Shown here: positions 33,918-42,900 of the stretch, piece after piece | Position numbering within the stretch: the stretch's first letter is position 1 | Layout: every line of letters starts with the position of its first letter | Assembly: GCF_016900775.1 (NCBI RefSeq) | Contig: NZ_JACJKN010000002.1 | Span: forward strand, 124,001 to 188,000 | Source: Olsenella uli | GTDB lineage: Bacteria > Actinomycetota > Coriobacteriia > Coriobacteriales > Atopobiaceae | Reading direction: 5' to 3' | DNA length: 64,000 nt | The notes under the pieces: model-generated | The model's input: the letters and a program-made list of their open reading frames with translations, nothing else | What the model was told of the DNA's origin: nothing | The model's database searches: none | Position numbers and translations under genes: made by a program

Positions 33918-33974
33918 GCCGCATAACCCGACATTATTGCCGGTTTTCTCGCAGATTTGTCAGGTTGTGCGACC
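33918..33974. repeat. TCGCATAACCCGACA palindrome, copy 2 (degenerate)
   Basis: GCCGCATAACCCGACA near 33918 pairs imperfectly with TGTCAGGTTGTGCGACC at 33958-33974. It is the same family as 17711-17768 and lies in the 166-nt space before the hydrolase gene. Confidence 0.65.
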
Positions 33975-34052
33975 TTGTGATTCTACGAGTTGGGATGCAG
34001 TCGTCCGCAGGGGCCGTGCGGCGACTCGTGAAAGCGACGGGAGGGTGACGCA

Positions 34053-35066
34053 ATGGCGGGATGTCGGGGCATGTCCGTGGTGCGCGGCCTTGCCGCCTCG
34101 GTGCTCGTGTCGAGGCTGCTGCCGGCCGTCCTGGGCCATCAGCCCGATGCGGGCCACGAGGAGCTGGGCCCATACCTGGGCGGCGGGGGAGACGCGCGCG
34201 TGCGCGAGATGTCCCCGGGCGTGAGCGCCCATGAGGGCGAGGTACTCGAGTGGGACCGCGCCGAGGAGGCCAGCCGCACGTGGCGCTGGCTCCAGGCGCA
34301 GCCGCGGGGCTTCGAGCGCGTGGAGGCCGTCTCGGACGACGGCACGCGGCTCGTGGGGCACGCCCTCGCGTGCCGCCCGGACTCGCCGCGCTGGCTCGTC
34401 TTCGTCCATGGCTACCACGACAACTGGCGCACCGGCCTCACCTATGCGCGCCGCTACGCGGAGGCCGGGTTCAACCTGCTCTTCGTGGACCTGCGCGCGC
34501 ACGGCGAGTCCGGAGGCGAGTGGGTGGGCGCCGGCTGGCTCGACCGCCGCGACCTCGTGGCGTGGTGCCGCTGGGTGGTGGCCCGGGCGGGGGAGGGCGC
34601 GCGCGTGGCGCTCGCCGGCATCTCGATGGGGGCCGCCTCGTGCCTCATGGCCTGCGGCGAGAAGGACCTGCCGCCCCAGGTCCGCGCCTGCGTGGCGGAC
34701 TCCGGCTACACGGACTTCTGGCGCACGGCGGAAAACGTCGTGGAGTCGGGCTCGCTCGGCACGCCCCCGGTCGCGGCGCACCCGCTCGTGGACGTGGCGC
34801 GCCGGAGGCTCATGAGGGAGCCGGGCGGTTATGACCTCCGGCTCGCGCGGCCGGTGGACGCGCTCGCGCGCACGCGGGTGCCGGTCCTGATCATCCATGG
34901 CGAGGCCGACCGCGTAGTGCCCGCCTACATGGCCCGCGAGCTCTCCGCGGCGGGCGGCGGACACCAGCTGGAGGTCTTTCCCGGCGCCGGCCACTGCTGT
35001 GCCGTCTTTGCCGACCCGGGGCGCTACTGGGGCTGCGTGCTCGAGTTCCTCGGGCGCTGGATGTAG
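34053..35066 (+). CDS. Alpha/beta hydrolase, possibly membrane-anchored
   Basis: A 337-aa serine hydrolase. The oxyanion region VFVHGYHDNW, the nucleophile elbow GISMGAAS, an acidic residue in HGEADRVVP and the final His in GAGHC form the expected triad. The N-terminal 30 residues (VVRGLAASVLVSRLLPAVLG) may be a signal anchor. The overall layout resembles BD-FAE/YqkD-like hydrolases. The substrate is unknown. The ATG at 34053 follows GGGAGGG. An exact dodecamer copy (34656-34667) encodes GEKD. Confidence 0.82.
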   Translation: MAGCRGMSVVRGLAASVLVSRLLPAVLGHQPDAGHEELGPYLGGGGDARVREMSPGVSAHEGEVLEWDRAEEASRTWRWLQAQPRGFERVEAVSDDGTRLVGHALACRPDSPRWLVFVHGYHDNWRTGLTYARRYAEAGFNLLFVDLRAHGESGGEWVGAGWLDRRDLVAWCRWVVARAGEGARVALAGISMGAASCLMACGEKDLPPQVRACVADSGYTDFWRTAENVVESGSLGTPPVAAHPLVDVARRRLMREPGGYDLRLARPVDALARTRVPVLIIHGEADRVVPAYMARELSAAGGGHQLEVFPGAGHCCAVFADPGRYWGCVLEFLGRWM

Positions 35067-35080
35067 CGTTGCCGCGCATT

Positions 35081-35148
35081 GATGACAAAGGTGTCAGGGT
35101 CGTTTGTCATGATTTTTCATGACAAACGACCCTGACACCTTTGTCATC
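35081..35148. repeat. TGACAAAGG palindromic element, copy 3
   Basis: Perfect 32-bp arms (35081-35112 and 35117-35148) with a TTTT loop, filling the space between the convergent hydrolase and transporter genes. In this position it can act as a two-way terminator. Confidence 0.92.
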
Positions 35149-35172
35149 ACCATGCCGCGCGCCGGAGGGCGT

Positions 35173-36315
35173 CTACCCCAGAAGAACCGCCAGCCCCACG
35201 AGCGCCGCGAGGAACGCCACGTTCACGACCGTGAACCGCAGCAGGTACGCGCCCGCGGTGCCCGCCCCCTCGGCGATGACCTGCTTGTAGGAGATGAGGC
35301 TCGCCATCGACGCGATGAGCGTGCCCAGGCCCCCGATGTTGGTCCCCACGATGAGGGCGGGCCAGGCGGAGCTGAAGCCGGAGAGTAAAAGGGCCGCCGG
35401 TACGTTGGAGACCACCTGGCTCGCCGCAACGGAGGCGAGAAGCTCGTTTCCGGAAACGAGCGACGAGAGCAGGCTGTCCACCGCGCCCACGCGCCCGACG
35501 TTGCCCACGAAGACGAAGAACGCCACGAAGGTGAGCAGCAGCCCGTAGTCCACCTCGAGGAGGGCCCCTCGGTCCGCCACCAGCGCCACGGCCACCACGA
35601 TGACGAGAAGCGCCGGCACGGGGAGCACGCGCGCGACGGCGAGCAGGCTCAGCAGGAAGAGCGCCGCCCAGGGGGCGACGGCGCGCCTGCGCACGCGGCC
35701 CGGCTCGAGCCCGTCCGCCGCGGGGAGATCGTGGTCGCCGCGGCGGACGGGCAGGCCGCGGCGGTGCGCGCCGTAGGCGAGGACGCAGGCCACGAGCAGC
35801 ACGGCGGAGAGCAGCGCGTACGGGAGCATGAGCCCCACGAACTCGCCGACGCCCATTCCGGAGGCGGAGTAGAGGTAGAGGTTCTGCGGGTTGCCGATGG
35901 GCGTGAGCATGCTGCCGAGGTTTGCCGCGACCGTCATCATGACCACGGTGAAGACCGAGGCGTCGGCAATGCCGAGCATGCGCAGGACGAGCAGGGCAAA
36001 CGGCACGAAGGCGATGAGGGAGACGTCGTTGGTGACGAGCATGCTCGCGAGGAAGGGGAGCAGGACGAGCCCCATCACGACGCTCGTGCCCGAGTGCAGG
36101 CGCGCCACGAGCGCGCGGCCTGCGGCCTGGAAGACCCCGGCGCGGGAGAGCCCCGCCATCGTGGCCATGAGGCAGAAGAGCAGCCCGAGCGTCCGGACGT
36201 CCACGTAGGCGAGGTAGCCGGCGTCGGGCGGCACGAGCGCGCAGGACGCGACGGCGAGCACAGCTGCCGCCGCGAGCACCGGGTCGCGGCGGACGAGTTC
36301 CAAGACCTGTGACAT
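35173..36315 (-). CDS. SLC13/ArsB-like ion transporter
   Basis: A 380-aa protein with about 10-11 membrane spans of the ion-transporter superfamily. Typical elements are LVTNDVSLIAFVPFALLVL, MMTVAANLGSMLTPIGNPQNLYLY (family signature N-x-G-x2-L-T-P-x-G-N-P-Q-N), and the second-half repeat SQVVSNVPAALLLS and GTNIGGLGTLIASMASLIS. Relatives carry dicarboxylate, arsenite or Na+/H+; the substrate here cannot be told. The start at 36315 follows AAGGAGCGTC. Confidence 0.85.
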   Translation of the reverse strand: MSQVLELVRRDPVLAAAAVLAVASCALVPPDAGYLAYVDVRTLGLLFCLMATMAGLSRAGVFQAAGRALVARLHSGTSVVMGLVLLPFLASMLVTNDVSLIAFVPFALLVLRMLGIADASVFTVVMMTVAANLGSMLTPIGNPQNLYLYSASGMGVGEFVGLMLPYALLSAVLLVACVLAYGAHRRGLPVRRGDHDLPAADGLEPGRVRRRAVAPWAALFLLSLLAVARVLPVPALLVIVVAVALVADRGALLEVDYGLLLTFVAFFVFVGNVGRVGAVDSLLSSLVSGNELLASVAASQVVSNVPAALLLSGFSSAWPALIVGTNIGGLGTLIASMASLISYKQVIAEGAGTAGAYLLRFTVVNVAFLAALVGLAVLLG

Positions 36316-36383
36316 GGGATGACGCTCCTTCTATCAAGAATGCCCGGGACAGTGTACGCGATTTGGCTCGTCGGGGCCGCCCA

Positions 36384-36468
36384 CCGGCAAATGCTGACAG
36401 AGGTGACCGGGGCGTTTGTCATGTTTTTCATGACAAACGCCCCGGTCACCTCTGTCAGCATTTGCCGG
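36384..36468. repeat. TGACAAAGG palindromic element, copy 4 (40-bp perfect arms)
   Basis: Arms 36384-36423 and 36429-36468 are perfectly complementary over 40 bp around a TTTTT loop, the longest of the family. It lies in the 341-nt spacer 36316-36656 between the divergent transporter and the PTS operon. The rest of that spacer is the AT-rich control region 36491-36580. Confidence 0.95.
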
Positions 36469-36490
36469 CATCCGCCGGCGGGGGCCTCGG

Positions 36491-36580
36491 TGATAGTTGC
36501 GCTCGGCAATAGTTGCTACCGTTAACCGATGAATAGTTACCGCTGACACCTATCTGATTGCTACCTTAATAGTTAATAAC
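36491..36580 (+). promoter_or_regulatory. AT-rich PTS promoter region with repeated AGTTGCTAC/GTTAAC motifs
   Basis: Contains ATAGTTGCGC (from 36493), AGTTGCTACCGTTAACC (36511-36527), AATAGTTACC (from 36532) and TTGCTACC followed by AATAGTTAATAAC (36559-36580). The second is matched at 15 of 17 positions at 47271-47287, at the start of the MarR gene of the same locus. These are likely operator half-sites for that regulator, possibly overlapping the promoter of the IIA gene at 36657. Confidence 0.6.
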
Positions 36581-36656
36581 GACAATCAATTTCGACGGAA
36601 GGGGCCGGCGGGGGCGGAGGCCCGGGGCGTCCGGCCGAGGAGAGAGAGGAAGACAC

Positions 36657-37088
36657 ATGAGGTACCTGCTTCTGGTCAGCCACGGGACGTTTGCTCCGGG
36701 CCTGCACAGCGTGCTCGACATGCTGGTGGGCAAGCGCGAGGACATCCTGAGCTGCAGCCTGCGCGACGGCGAGGGCGCCGACGAGTACGTCTCCGAGCTG
36801 GAGAAGGTCGTCGCCCCCATCGCCGAGGACGACGAGGTCATCGTCATGGGCGACATCATCGGCGGGTCGCCCCTCACCAACGCGCTCAACGTGCTCGCCG
36901 GCCGCGGGCTTCTCGCCCGGACGCGCGCCTTCGGCGGCGTGAGCCTGCCGATGGCCCTCACCGCGGCCTTCGACCTCCAGGCGGACGACCCGGCCGCCCT
37001 CTGCGCCTCCGCGGTCTCCGAGGGCCAGGCGGCCATGCGCGAGGTCGAGCTCGACCTCGACGATGATGATGAGGACGAGGAGCTCTAG
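36657..37088 (+). CDS. PTS mannose/fructose family component IIA
   Basis: A 143-aa EIIA-Man domain protein that takes phosphate from HPr and passes it to IIB. The active-site His9 is in LVSHGTFAPG, and the GDIIGGSPLTNAL block is family-typical. It ends with a very acidic tail (DDDDEDEEL). First gene of IIA-IIB-IIC-IID, in the same order as levDEFG of Bacillus subtilis; the GH32 gene downstream completes the resemblance to the levan operon. The ATG at 36657 follows a purine-rich GAGGAGAGAGAGG. Confidence 0.9.
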   Translation: MRYLLLVSHGTFAPGLHSVLDMLVGKREDILSCSLRDGEGADEYVSELEKVVAPIAEDDEVIVMGDIIGGSPLTNALNVLAGRGLLARTRAFGGVSLPMALTAAFDLQADDPAALCASAVSEGQAAMREVELDLDDDDEDEEL

Positions 37089-37134
37089 CAAGAAGCGCGG
37101 CGGGACGTCCGCCGCCTGAGAGAAGGAGAAGAAC

Positions 37135-37638
37135 ATGGCAGTTTCGTTTGTCCGCATCGACGACCGCATGATCCACGGCCAGACCGTCACCCGCTGGGCG
37201 GTCGAGTACCCCTGCGACGGCATCATCGCCGTCAACGACGCCGCGGCCACCAACTCGGTGCTCAAGAGCGCCTACAAGAGCGCCGCGCCGGACAAGAAGA
37301 CCTTCGTCTGGACGATGGAGCACTTCAAGGAGAAGGCCCAGACCGTCCGCGACTCCAAGACCCGCTACTTCCTCATCACCAAGAACCCGGTGGACATGGC
37401 CGAGATCCTCGTGAACTTCGGCTTTGTGCCCGATGACGTCAAGACCGTCATCGTGGGCCCCTGCAACGACCGCCCCGGCACCACCAAGATCGGCAACAAC
37501 CAGTCCATCACCCAGGAGGAGGCCGACGCCCTGGAGGCCATCTCCAAGAAGGGCTACACCGTGGACTTCCGCCTGATCCCCGACAAGGAGACGGGCACCT
37601 GGGACAAGTTCCGCGGCCAGTTCGGCTACACCGACTAG
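37135..37638 (+). CDS. PTS mannose/fructose/sorbose family component IIB
   Basis: A 167-aa EIIB of the mannose superfamily. The phosphorylated histidine is His14 in RIDDRMIHGQ, followed by VTRWAVEY, and the mid-part LVNFGFVPDDVKTVIVGP is characteristic. The start follows AGAAGGAGAAGAAC at 37135. It transfers phosphate from IIA to the sugar bound by IIC/IID. In the window's context the sugar is probably fructose or a related hexose released by the GH32 enzyme. Confidence 0.92.
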   Translation: MAVSFVRIDDRMIHGQTVTRWAVEYPCDGIIAVNDAAATNSVLKSAYKSAAPDKKTFVWTMEHFKEKAQTVRDSKTRYFLITKNPVDMAEILVNFGFVPDDVKTVIVGPCNDRPGTTKIGNNQSITQEEADALEAISKKGYTVDFRLIPDKETGTWDKFRGQFGYTD

Positions 37639-37736
37639 CCCCGCTTCGTGCACGACATCGGGCGCCCGCCCGGGAGGGCGCCCGGTGACAGGCTGCAAGA
37701 GCCCTTACGGGCCCACGCACTAGAAAGGTGGTACGT

Positions 37737-38600
37737 ATGGTAATCAACGCGTTCCAGGCCGCATTGCTCGGACTGTTCGCCTGCCTGGCCTCGATGCCCG
37801 GCCTCGGCGGCACGTCCATCGGCAACTACACGCTCGGCCGCCCGCTCGTCGCCGGCCTTGTGGTCGGCATCATCCTGGGCGACATCACCGACGGCATCCT
37901 CGTCGGCATGGCCATCCAGGTGGTCTACATCGCCCTCGTCACCCCCGGCGGCACCGTCTCGGCCGACGTCCGCGCGGCCTGCTACATCGGCATCCCGCTC
38001 GCCCTCATCGCCGTCAAGGCCCAGGGGCTCGACGCCGGCAGCGCGGAGGCCGCAGCCCTCGCGACCTCGCTCGGCGCCACGTGCGGCACCCTCGGCGCCA
38101 TCCTGTTCTACGGCACCGCGACGATCAACCTGGCCTGGCAGGCCATGGGCTGGAAGTGGCTCGAGAAGGGCGACACCCACAAGCTCTACCTCGTTGACAT
38201 GGTCCTGCCCTGGATCTCCCACATCATCTGCTCCTTCCTGCCCACGTTCCTGCTCGTCTACTTTGGTGGCGACGCGGTGAACAACCTGCTGGCGAGCCTG
38301 CCCATGGACGGCATCCCCATGAAGACCCTGTTCGCCGTGGGCTCGCTCCTCCCCTGCGTCGGTATCGCCATCCTGCTCAAGCAGGTCATCACCAAGGCCA
38401 CCGACTTCCTGCCGTTCTTCTTCGGCTTCACGCTCGCCGCGGTCATGGGCTGCAACCTCATCGCCGCCTCCGCGATCGCCTGCTTCTTCGCGCTCATCAA
38501 CTACGAGATCACCACGCTGCGCCTGAAGGTCGAGCGCGTGGGCGCCGCAGGTGCGCTCAGCGCCTCCACCATTGACGACGAGGATGAGGAGGACATCTAA
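37737..38600 (+). CDS. PTS mannose/fructose/sorbose family component IIC
   Basis: A 287-aa polytopic IIC subunit. The N-terminal half carries the family-typical GLLAC-like start (QAALLGLFACLASMPGLGGTSIG...GRPLVAGLVVGIILGD) and VYIALVTPGGTVSADV. The ATG at 37737 has AAAGGTGG at 7 nt spacing; a GTG at 37728 would add three residues. With IID it forms the sugar channel. The TAA stop overlaps the IID start (TAATG). Confidence 0.92.
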   Translation: MVINAFQAALLGLFACLASMPGLGGTSIGNYTLGRPLVAGLVVGIILGDITDGILVGMAIQVVYIALVTPGGTVSADVRAACYIGIPLALIAVKAQGLDAGSAEAAALATSLGATCGTLGAILFYGTATINLAWQAMGWKWLEKGDTHKLYLVDMVLPWISHIICSFLPTFLLVYFGGDAVNNLLASLPMDGIPMKTLFAVGSLLPCVGIAILLKQVITKATDFLPFFFGFTLAAVMGCNLIAASAIACFFALINYEITTLRLKVERVGAAGALSASTIDDEDEEDI

Positions 38601-39451
38601 TGGCAGAGAACACCGTCACCGCCAAGGACGGCCGCAAGGTCTCCAAGAAGGCCCTCGCCAAGTCCTTCCGCAACTGGTACTACGGCAACCTCACGTGCTT
38701 CTCGCAGGAGCACATGCAGACCTTCGGCTACCTGGTCTCCATGCTGCCGATCGTCGAGGACCTCTACGACAACAAGGACGACCAGACCAAGGCCCTCCAG
38801 ACCTACTCCGCGTTCTTCAACACCGAGCCGCAGATCGGCACCATGATCGTCGGCGTCACCGTGGGCCTCGAGGAGGCGCGCGCCAACGGCCAGCCCGTCG
38901 ACGACGACACCATCAACGGCATTCGCGCCGGCCTCATGGGCCCGCTCGCCGGCATCGGCGACTCCCTGATCGTGGGCACGCTGATCCCGATCCTGCTCGG
39001 CATCGCCATGGGCCTCTCCGAGGGCGGCTCCGTGCTCGGCCCGATCTTCTACATCGTGGTCTGGAACCTGCTCGCCTACTTCGGCATGCGCTTCGCCTAC
39101 TACCAGGGCTACAAGCTCGGCGGCGACGCCGTGGAGGCCCTCGTGGGCCCCAACGCCCAGGCCCTGCGCGAGGCCATCGTGATGGTCGGCACGATCGTCA
39201 TCGGCGCGGTCGACGCCACGTGGGTCTCCATCACCACGGCCCTCACGCTCCCGGGCGGCGGAACCCTGCAGGGCACGCTCGACGGCATCTACCCCAAGCT
39301 CCTGCCGCTGATCTTCACGGTCTTCTGCTGGTGGCTCATGGCCAAGAAGAAGGTCAGCCCCATCATCACGATGCTGATCCTGCTTGCCATCGCCTTCATC
39401 GGCGCGTGCTGCGGCTTCTTCGGTGCCGCCACGATCGCCACGGCCGCGTAA
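38600..39451 (+). CDS. PTS mannose/fructose/sorbose family component IID
   Basis: A 283-aa IID subunit: SFRNWYYGNLTCFSQEHMQTFGYLVSMLPIVEDLY near the N-terminus, EPQIGTMIVGVTVGLEE, and GLMGPLAGIGDSLIVGTLIPILLGIA, all textbook for the family. It is translationally coupled to IIC. The PTS operon probably ends at the hairpin 39493-39526. Confidence 0.95.
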   Translation: MAENTVTAKDGRKVSKKALAKSFRNWYYGNLTCFSQEHMQTFGYLVSMLPIVEDLYDNKDDQTKALQTYSAFFNTEPQIGTMIVGVTVGLEEARANGQPVDDDTINGIRAGLMGPLAGIGDSLIVGTLIPILLGIAMGLSEGGSVLGPIFYIVVWNLLAYFGMRFAYYQGYKLGGDAVEALVGPNAQALREAIVMVGTIVIGAVDATWVSITTALTLPGGGTLQGTLDGIYPKLLPLIFTVFCWWLMAKKKVSPIITMLILLAIAFIGACCGFFGAATIATAA

Positions 39452-39492
39452 GGCCCGCGCGACCGCACGCAAGATAGTTTCCCTCCTTCAAA

Positions 39493-39526
39493 GCCCGGGC
39501 CGCGGAATCTCCCCTGCGGCCCGGGC
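39493..39526 (+). terminator. Hairpin after the PTS operon
   Basis: Perfect 11-bp stem (GCCCGGGCCGC at 39493-39503 and its complement at 39516-39526) with a 12-nt loop, 42 nt after the IID stop. There is no T-run. It may attenuate rather than stop transcription into the next two genes. Confidence 0.6.
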
Positions 39527-39551
39527 GCGTCTCTAGAGATGAGGAACCCTC

Positions 39552-39926
39552 ATGGCACTCGACACCTCCAACTGGACCCGCGACGACCTCATCCGCGAGG
39601 CCAGGCTCCAGACCGACGCCATCCAGCGCCTGAACGTGTGGCTGCGCATCGGCTACTCGCTCGTCGCCGCCGGCTTCATCGTCGGCTACTGGGGCTTCTA
39701 TGGCGGAGGAGGGACGGGCTTCGGCGTGCTGGGCGTTGCCCTTCTCGTCGTGGGGGCGCTCGTCTCGGTGGTCCTCAAGGTGGGGACGACCAACGCCAAG
39801 AAGAACGTGAGGAACATCCTTGCGGCTGCCGGCGTGGACCTCGACGAGTGGGCGCGCGAGCACGGGAGGGGCAAGGGCGGCGAGAAGAACGCGAAAGGCG
39901 AGAAGAACAGCGGGAAGGCCAGGTAA
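39552..39926 (+). CDS. Small membrane protein between the PTS and GH32 genes
   Basis: A 124-aa protein with two membrane spans (YSLVAAGFIVGYWGFYGG and VLGVALLVVGALVSVVL, about residues 36-75), an amphipathic N-terminus and a Lys/Gly-rich cytosolic tail. I recognise no family. Its C-terminal tail GKGGEKNAKGEKNSGKAR is written by two exact dodecamer copies (39879-39890 and 39897-39908) 18 nt apart, as if the tail had been made from the repeat. The ATG at 39552 follows AGATGAGGAAC. It may assist the PTS or the wall enzyme; this is a guess from position. Confidence 0.65.
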   Translation: MALDTSNWTRDDLIREARLQTDAIQRLNVWLRIGYSLVAAGFIVGYWGFYGGGGTGFGVLGVALLVVGALVSVVLKVGTTNAKKNVRNILAAAGVDLDEWAREHGRGKGGEKNAKGEKNSGKAR

Positions 39927-39986
39927 CCACGGCGGTTGTTGCCTGGCCCACTAATTTGGCGAAACACTGGAAAGGAGATGCTTGAC

Positions 39987-42900
39987 ATGGATTCAGCAAT
40001 GCGGCCCGCACGGTTGGCGGTGATTCTGGGGACGGTCTGTGCCCTAGGCGCCGGCGCACCGGCGATCGCCCTTGCGGCGGAGTCTCCGGCTCCCATCGTT
40101 GCGCGGCAGGATGCCGGGGCGTCCGACTTGACGACGCTCACGCAGTTCGTGAGCGCAAGCGGGGGCACGGTCACCTGCGAGGACGGGACGGTGGACGTCT
40201 CGCGTCGCGACGGCGACCACTTTGCCATGCTCGAGGGCGGAAAGGCCTACCAAAGCCTGGACTACCAGGCCGACGTGCAGGTGACCGACGGCATATCCGC
40301 CGCGCTCGTCGTGGGGGCGACAAACGCGGCGGAGCCGGGAAGCGGCACGTGGTACGGCTTCAACTTCAACAACGAGAGCGCCGACCAGCGCGCACGCCTC
40401 TTCCGCGTGAATGATAGCATGGACCTGATAACGTTCTCACATGATCAGGTTGATTCCGCGGGCCTTGACACGACGGGCACGGTCCACCTGAGGGTCCAGA
40501 TCGACGAGACGGGCCTCTGCAGGGTGACGGCGTCCGATACAGAGGGCCACGAGGTCTCCGGATCGACCACCATCCAGAACTGGCAGGGCGGTCACGTGGG
40601 GCTCCTCACGTTCAAATCTGCGGCGACGTTCTCCAACGTGACCATCAGCGAGGACGCCGGCCTCGAGCTGCCCGACCCGGGCGTCCCCGAGGAGGGAGAC
40701 GGCTTCGTGACCAGTCTCTCGGGTGACTACACGACGTTCGGCAACGGCCAGACGGTCAAGACGGCGGATGGGCTGTGGGTCGCATCCTCGGGTGGCGACT
40801 ACATGGTTCGCTGGCAGGACGAGGCGGCATCCCTTGGTGACATGGTCTACTCAGCGGACGTGTCCTTCGAGAGCGCCGACGTGGACGGCGCCGCGTCGCT
40901 CGTGCTTCACAGCGACGAGGGCGACCTCGGCGCCATGCAGTCCTACGTGGCCAACATCAACCCCAAGACGGGCGAGTGCCGCCTGTTCAAGTTCGAGCAG
41001 ACCGCCAACGAGGGGCGCATCGCATACGACATGCTGTCCCCCATCCAGCTTGGCGCGAGCGTCTCCGACGCCTTCCACCTGAGCGTCACGACCATCGGCA
41101 AGCACATGGTCCTCTCGGTGTCCTACGAGGACGCCGAGGGCAACGCCGTCACCAAGACGGCGAGCACGGCGGACTACACCCTGGGCACCGAGGCCAACAA
41201 CGAAGAGGTCTACGCGCACTATGGCCAGAACACCGCCCTGCGCGAGGGGTACTGCGGCCTGCTCTCGTTCAACGCTGCCGTAACCTATCAGAACGTGACG
41301 GCCACGCCGCTCACCGAGGGCAACACCCCGCAGCTCACGAGCCTCAACATCACGGGCGATGCGGTCGACATGCCCTTTGCGTTCCAGGACACGGCCTACG
41401 TGTACGTGGGATACGTGCGGAACTCGGCCGATAGCGTGAACATCGCGTATGAGACGACCAACGCGGATGCGCGCGTGAGCGTGGCCGACGAGGCGGGAAA
41501 CGTTTACGAGCCTGAGGGCGGGATCGTGAGTGTTCCCGTGACCGACCGCGGGACCGATGCGCGCAACGAGGGCCTCAACCAGTACACCCTCACCGTCGAG
41601 GATCCCGATACGGGCGCCGTTGCCGTCTACCAGCTGCGCGTCTTCTGCGAGGGGCCGGACGACACGTATTACTACGAGGATCAGCGCAGTCAGTTCCATT
41701 ACAGCGTCAAGAACGGCTGGGGCAATGACCCGTGCGGTCTCGTGAGGACCTCGGACGGCGTGTACCACTTCTACTACCAGGCCTACACCGACACCGACTG
41801 GGGTCCCATGCACTGGGGCTACGCCACGAGCACCGACCTCGTGCACTGGAAGGAGCAGCCGATCGCCCTCTACCCGGACGAGTACGGCGCGCAGTTCTCC
41901 GGCTGCGGCGTGTACGCCGACCACACTACGGCGCCTGAGATCTTTGCCGAGGGCGAGGAGGGCATGGTCTTCATCGTCACGGCCAACGGACGGGCGGGGC
42001 AGGACGGCAAGCAGCGCCTGACGCTCGCCTATGCCACCTACGACCCTGACACCAAGACCATGGGCGCATACCAGAAGTACGACGACGTCCTTCTCGACTA
42101 CAGCACCGACGACATCATCGAGCCCGCCGACGGCGCCTTCCGCGACCCCAAGGTGTTCCGCTTCGACGGCAAGTGGTTCCTTATCGTGGCTGGCGGCCCC
42201 GTGCGCTTCTACTCCTCCGACGATCTCGTTCACTGGAAGGGCGAGAGCTATCTCAACGAGCCGGGCACCGAGAACCACGTGTACACCGAGTGCCCCGATC
42301 TCTACCCTGTTAAGGCCGAGGACGGCACCGTCAAGTGGATTCTCTCCCGCGGCGGTACGAGCTACAAGGTCGGCGAGTTCGAGAACGTGGGCTCCACCAA
42401 CGTCGAGGGCGGCCAGTACGCCTTCGTGCAGGACAAGGGTACGCCCGACTATACGATGAACTTCGGGCGCGACGCCTACGCCGCAATGACCTACTTCAAC
42501 GCGGGCAGCGACTTCGGCACGTCGGGCAGCGTCAACTGTCCGGAGCTTGTTGCCATGAACTGGATGAACACCTGGGACTACAACAAGCTCGTTCAGAACA
42601 CCGGCAACTGGCGCTTCAACGGCACTTACAACCTGCCCGTCAAGCTGGGCCTCACCCAGGACTCGGACGGCGCGTACCGGCTCACGCAGGATCCGGTCGA
42701 CAGCCTCGATGACCTGCGCGACGAGAGCGGCAAGGTGACCGTTGACGGGCTGAAGCTCGGCGGAGACGATGCGGTGACCCCGATCGACTTCAACGGAACC
42801 TCCTACGAGATCGAGGCTACGTTCACGCCTGGGAAGGGCGAGCAGCCTACCGTGGGCTTTGACGTGCGCGTGGGCGCAGGCCAGAAGACGCGGGTTTCCT

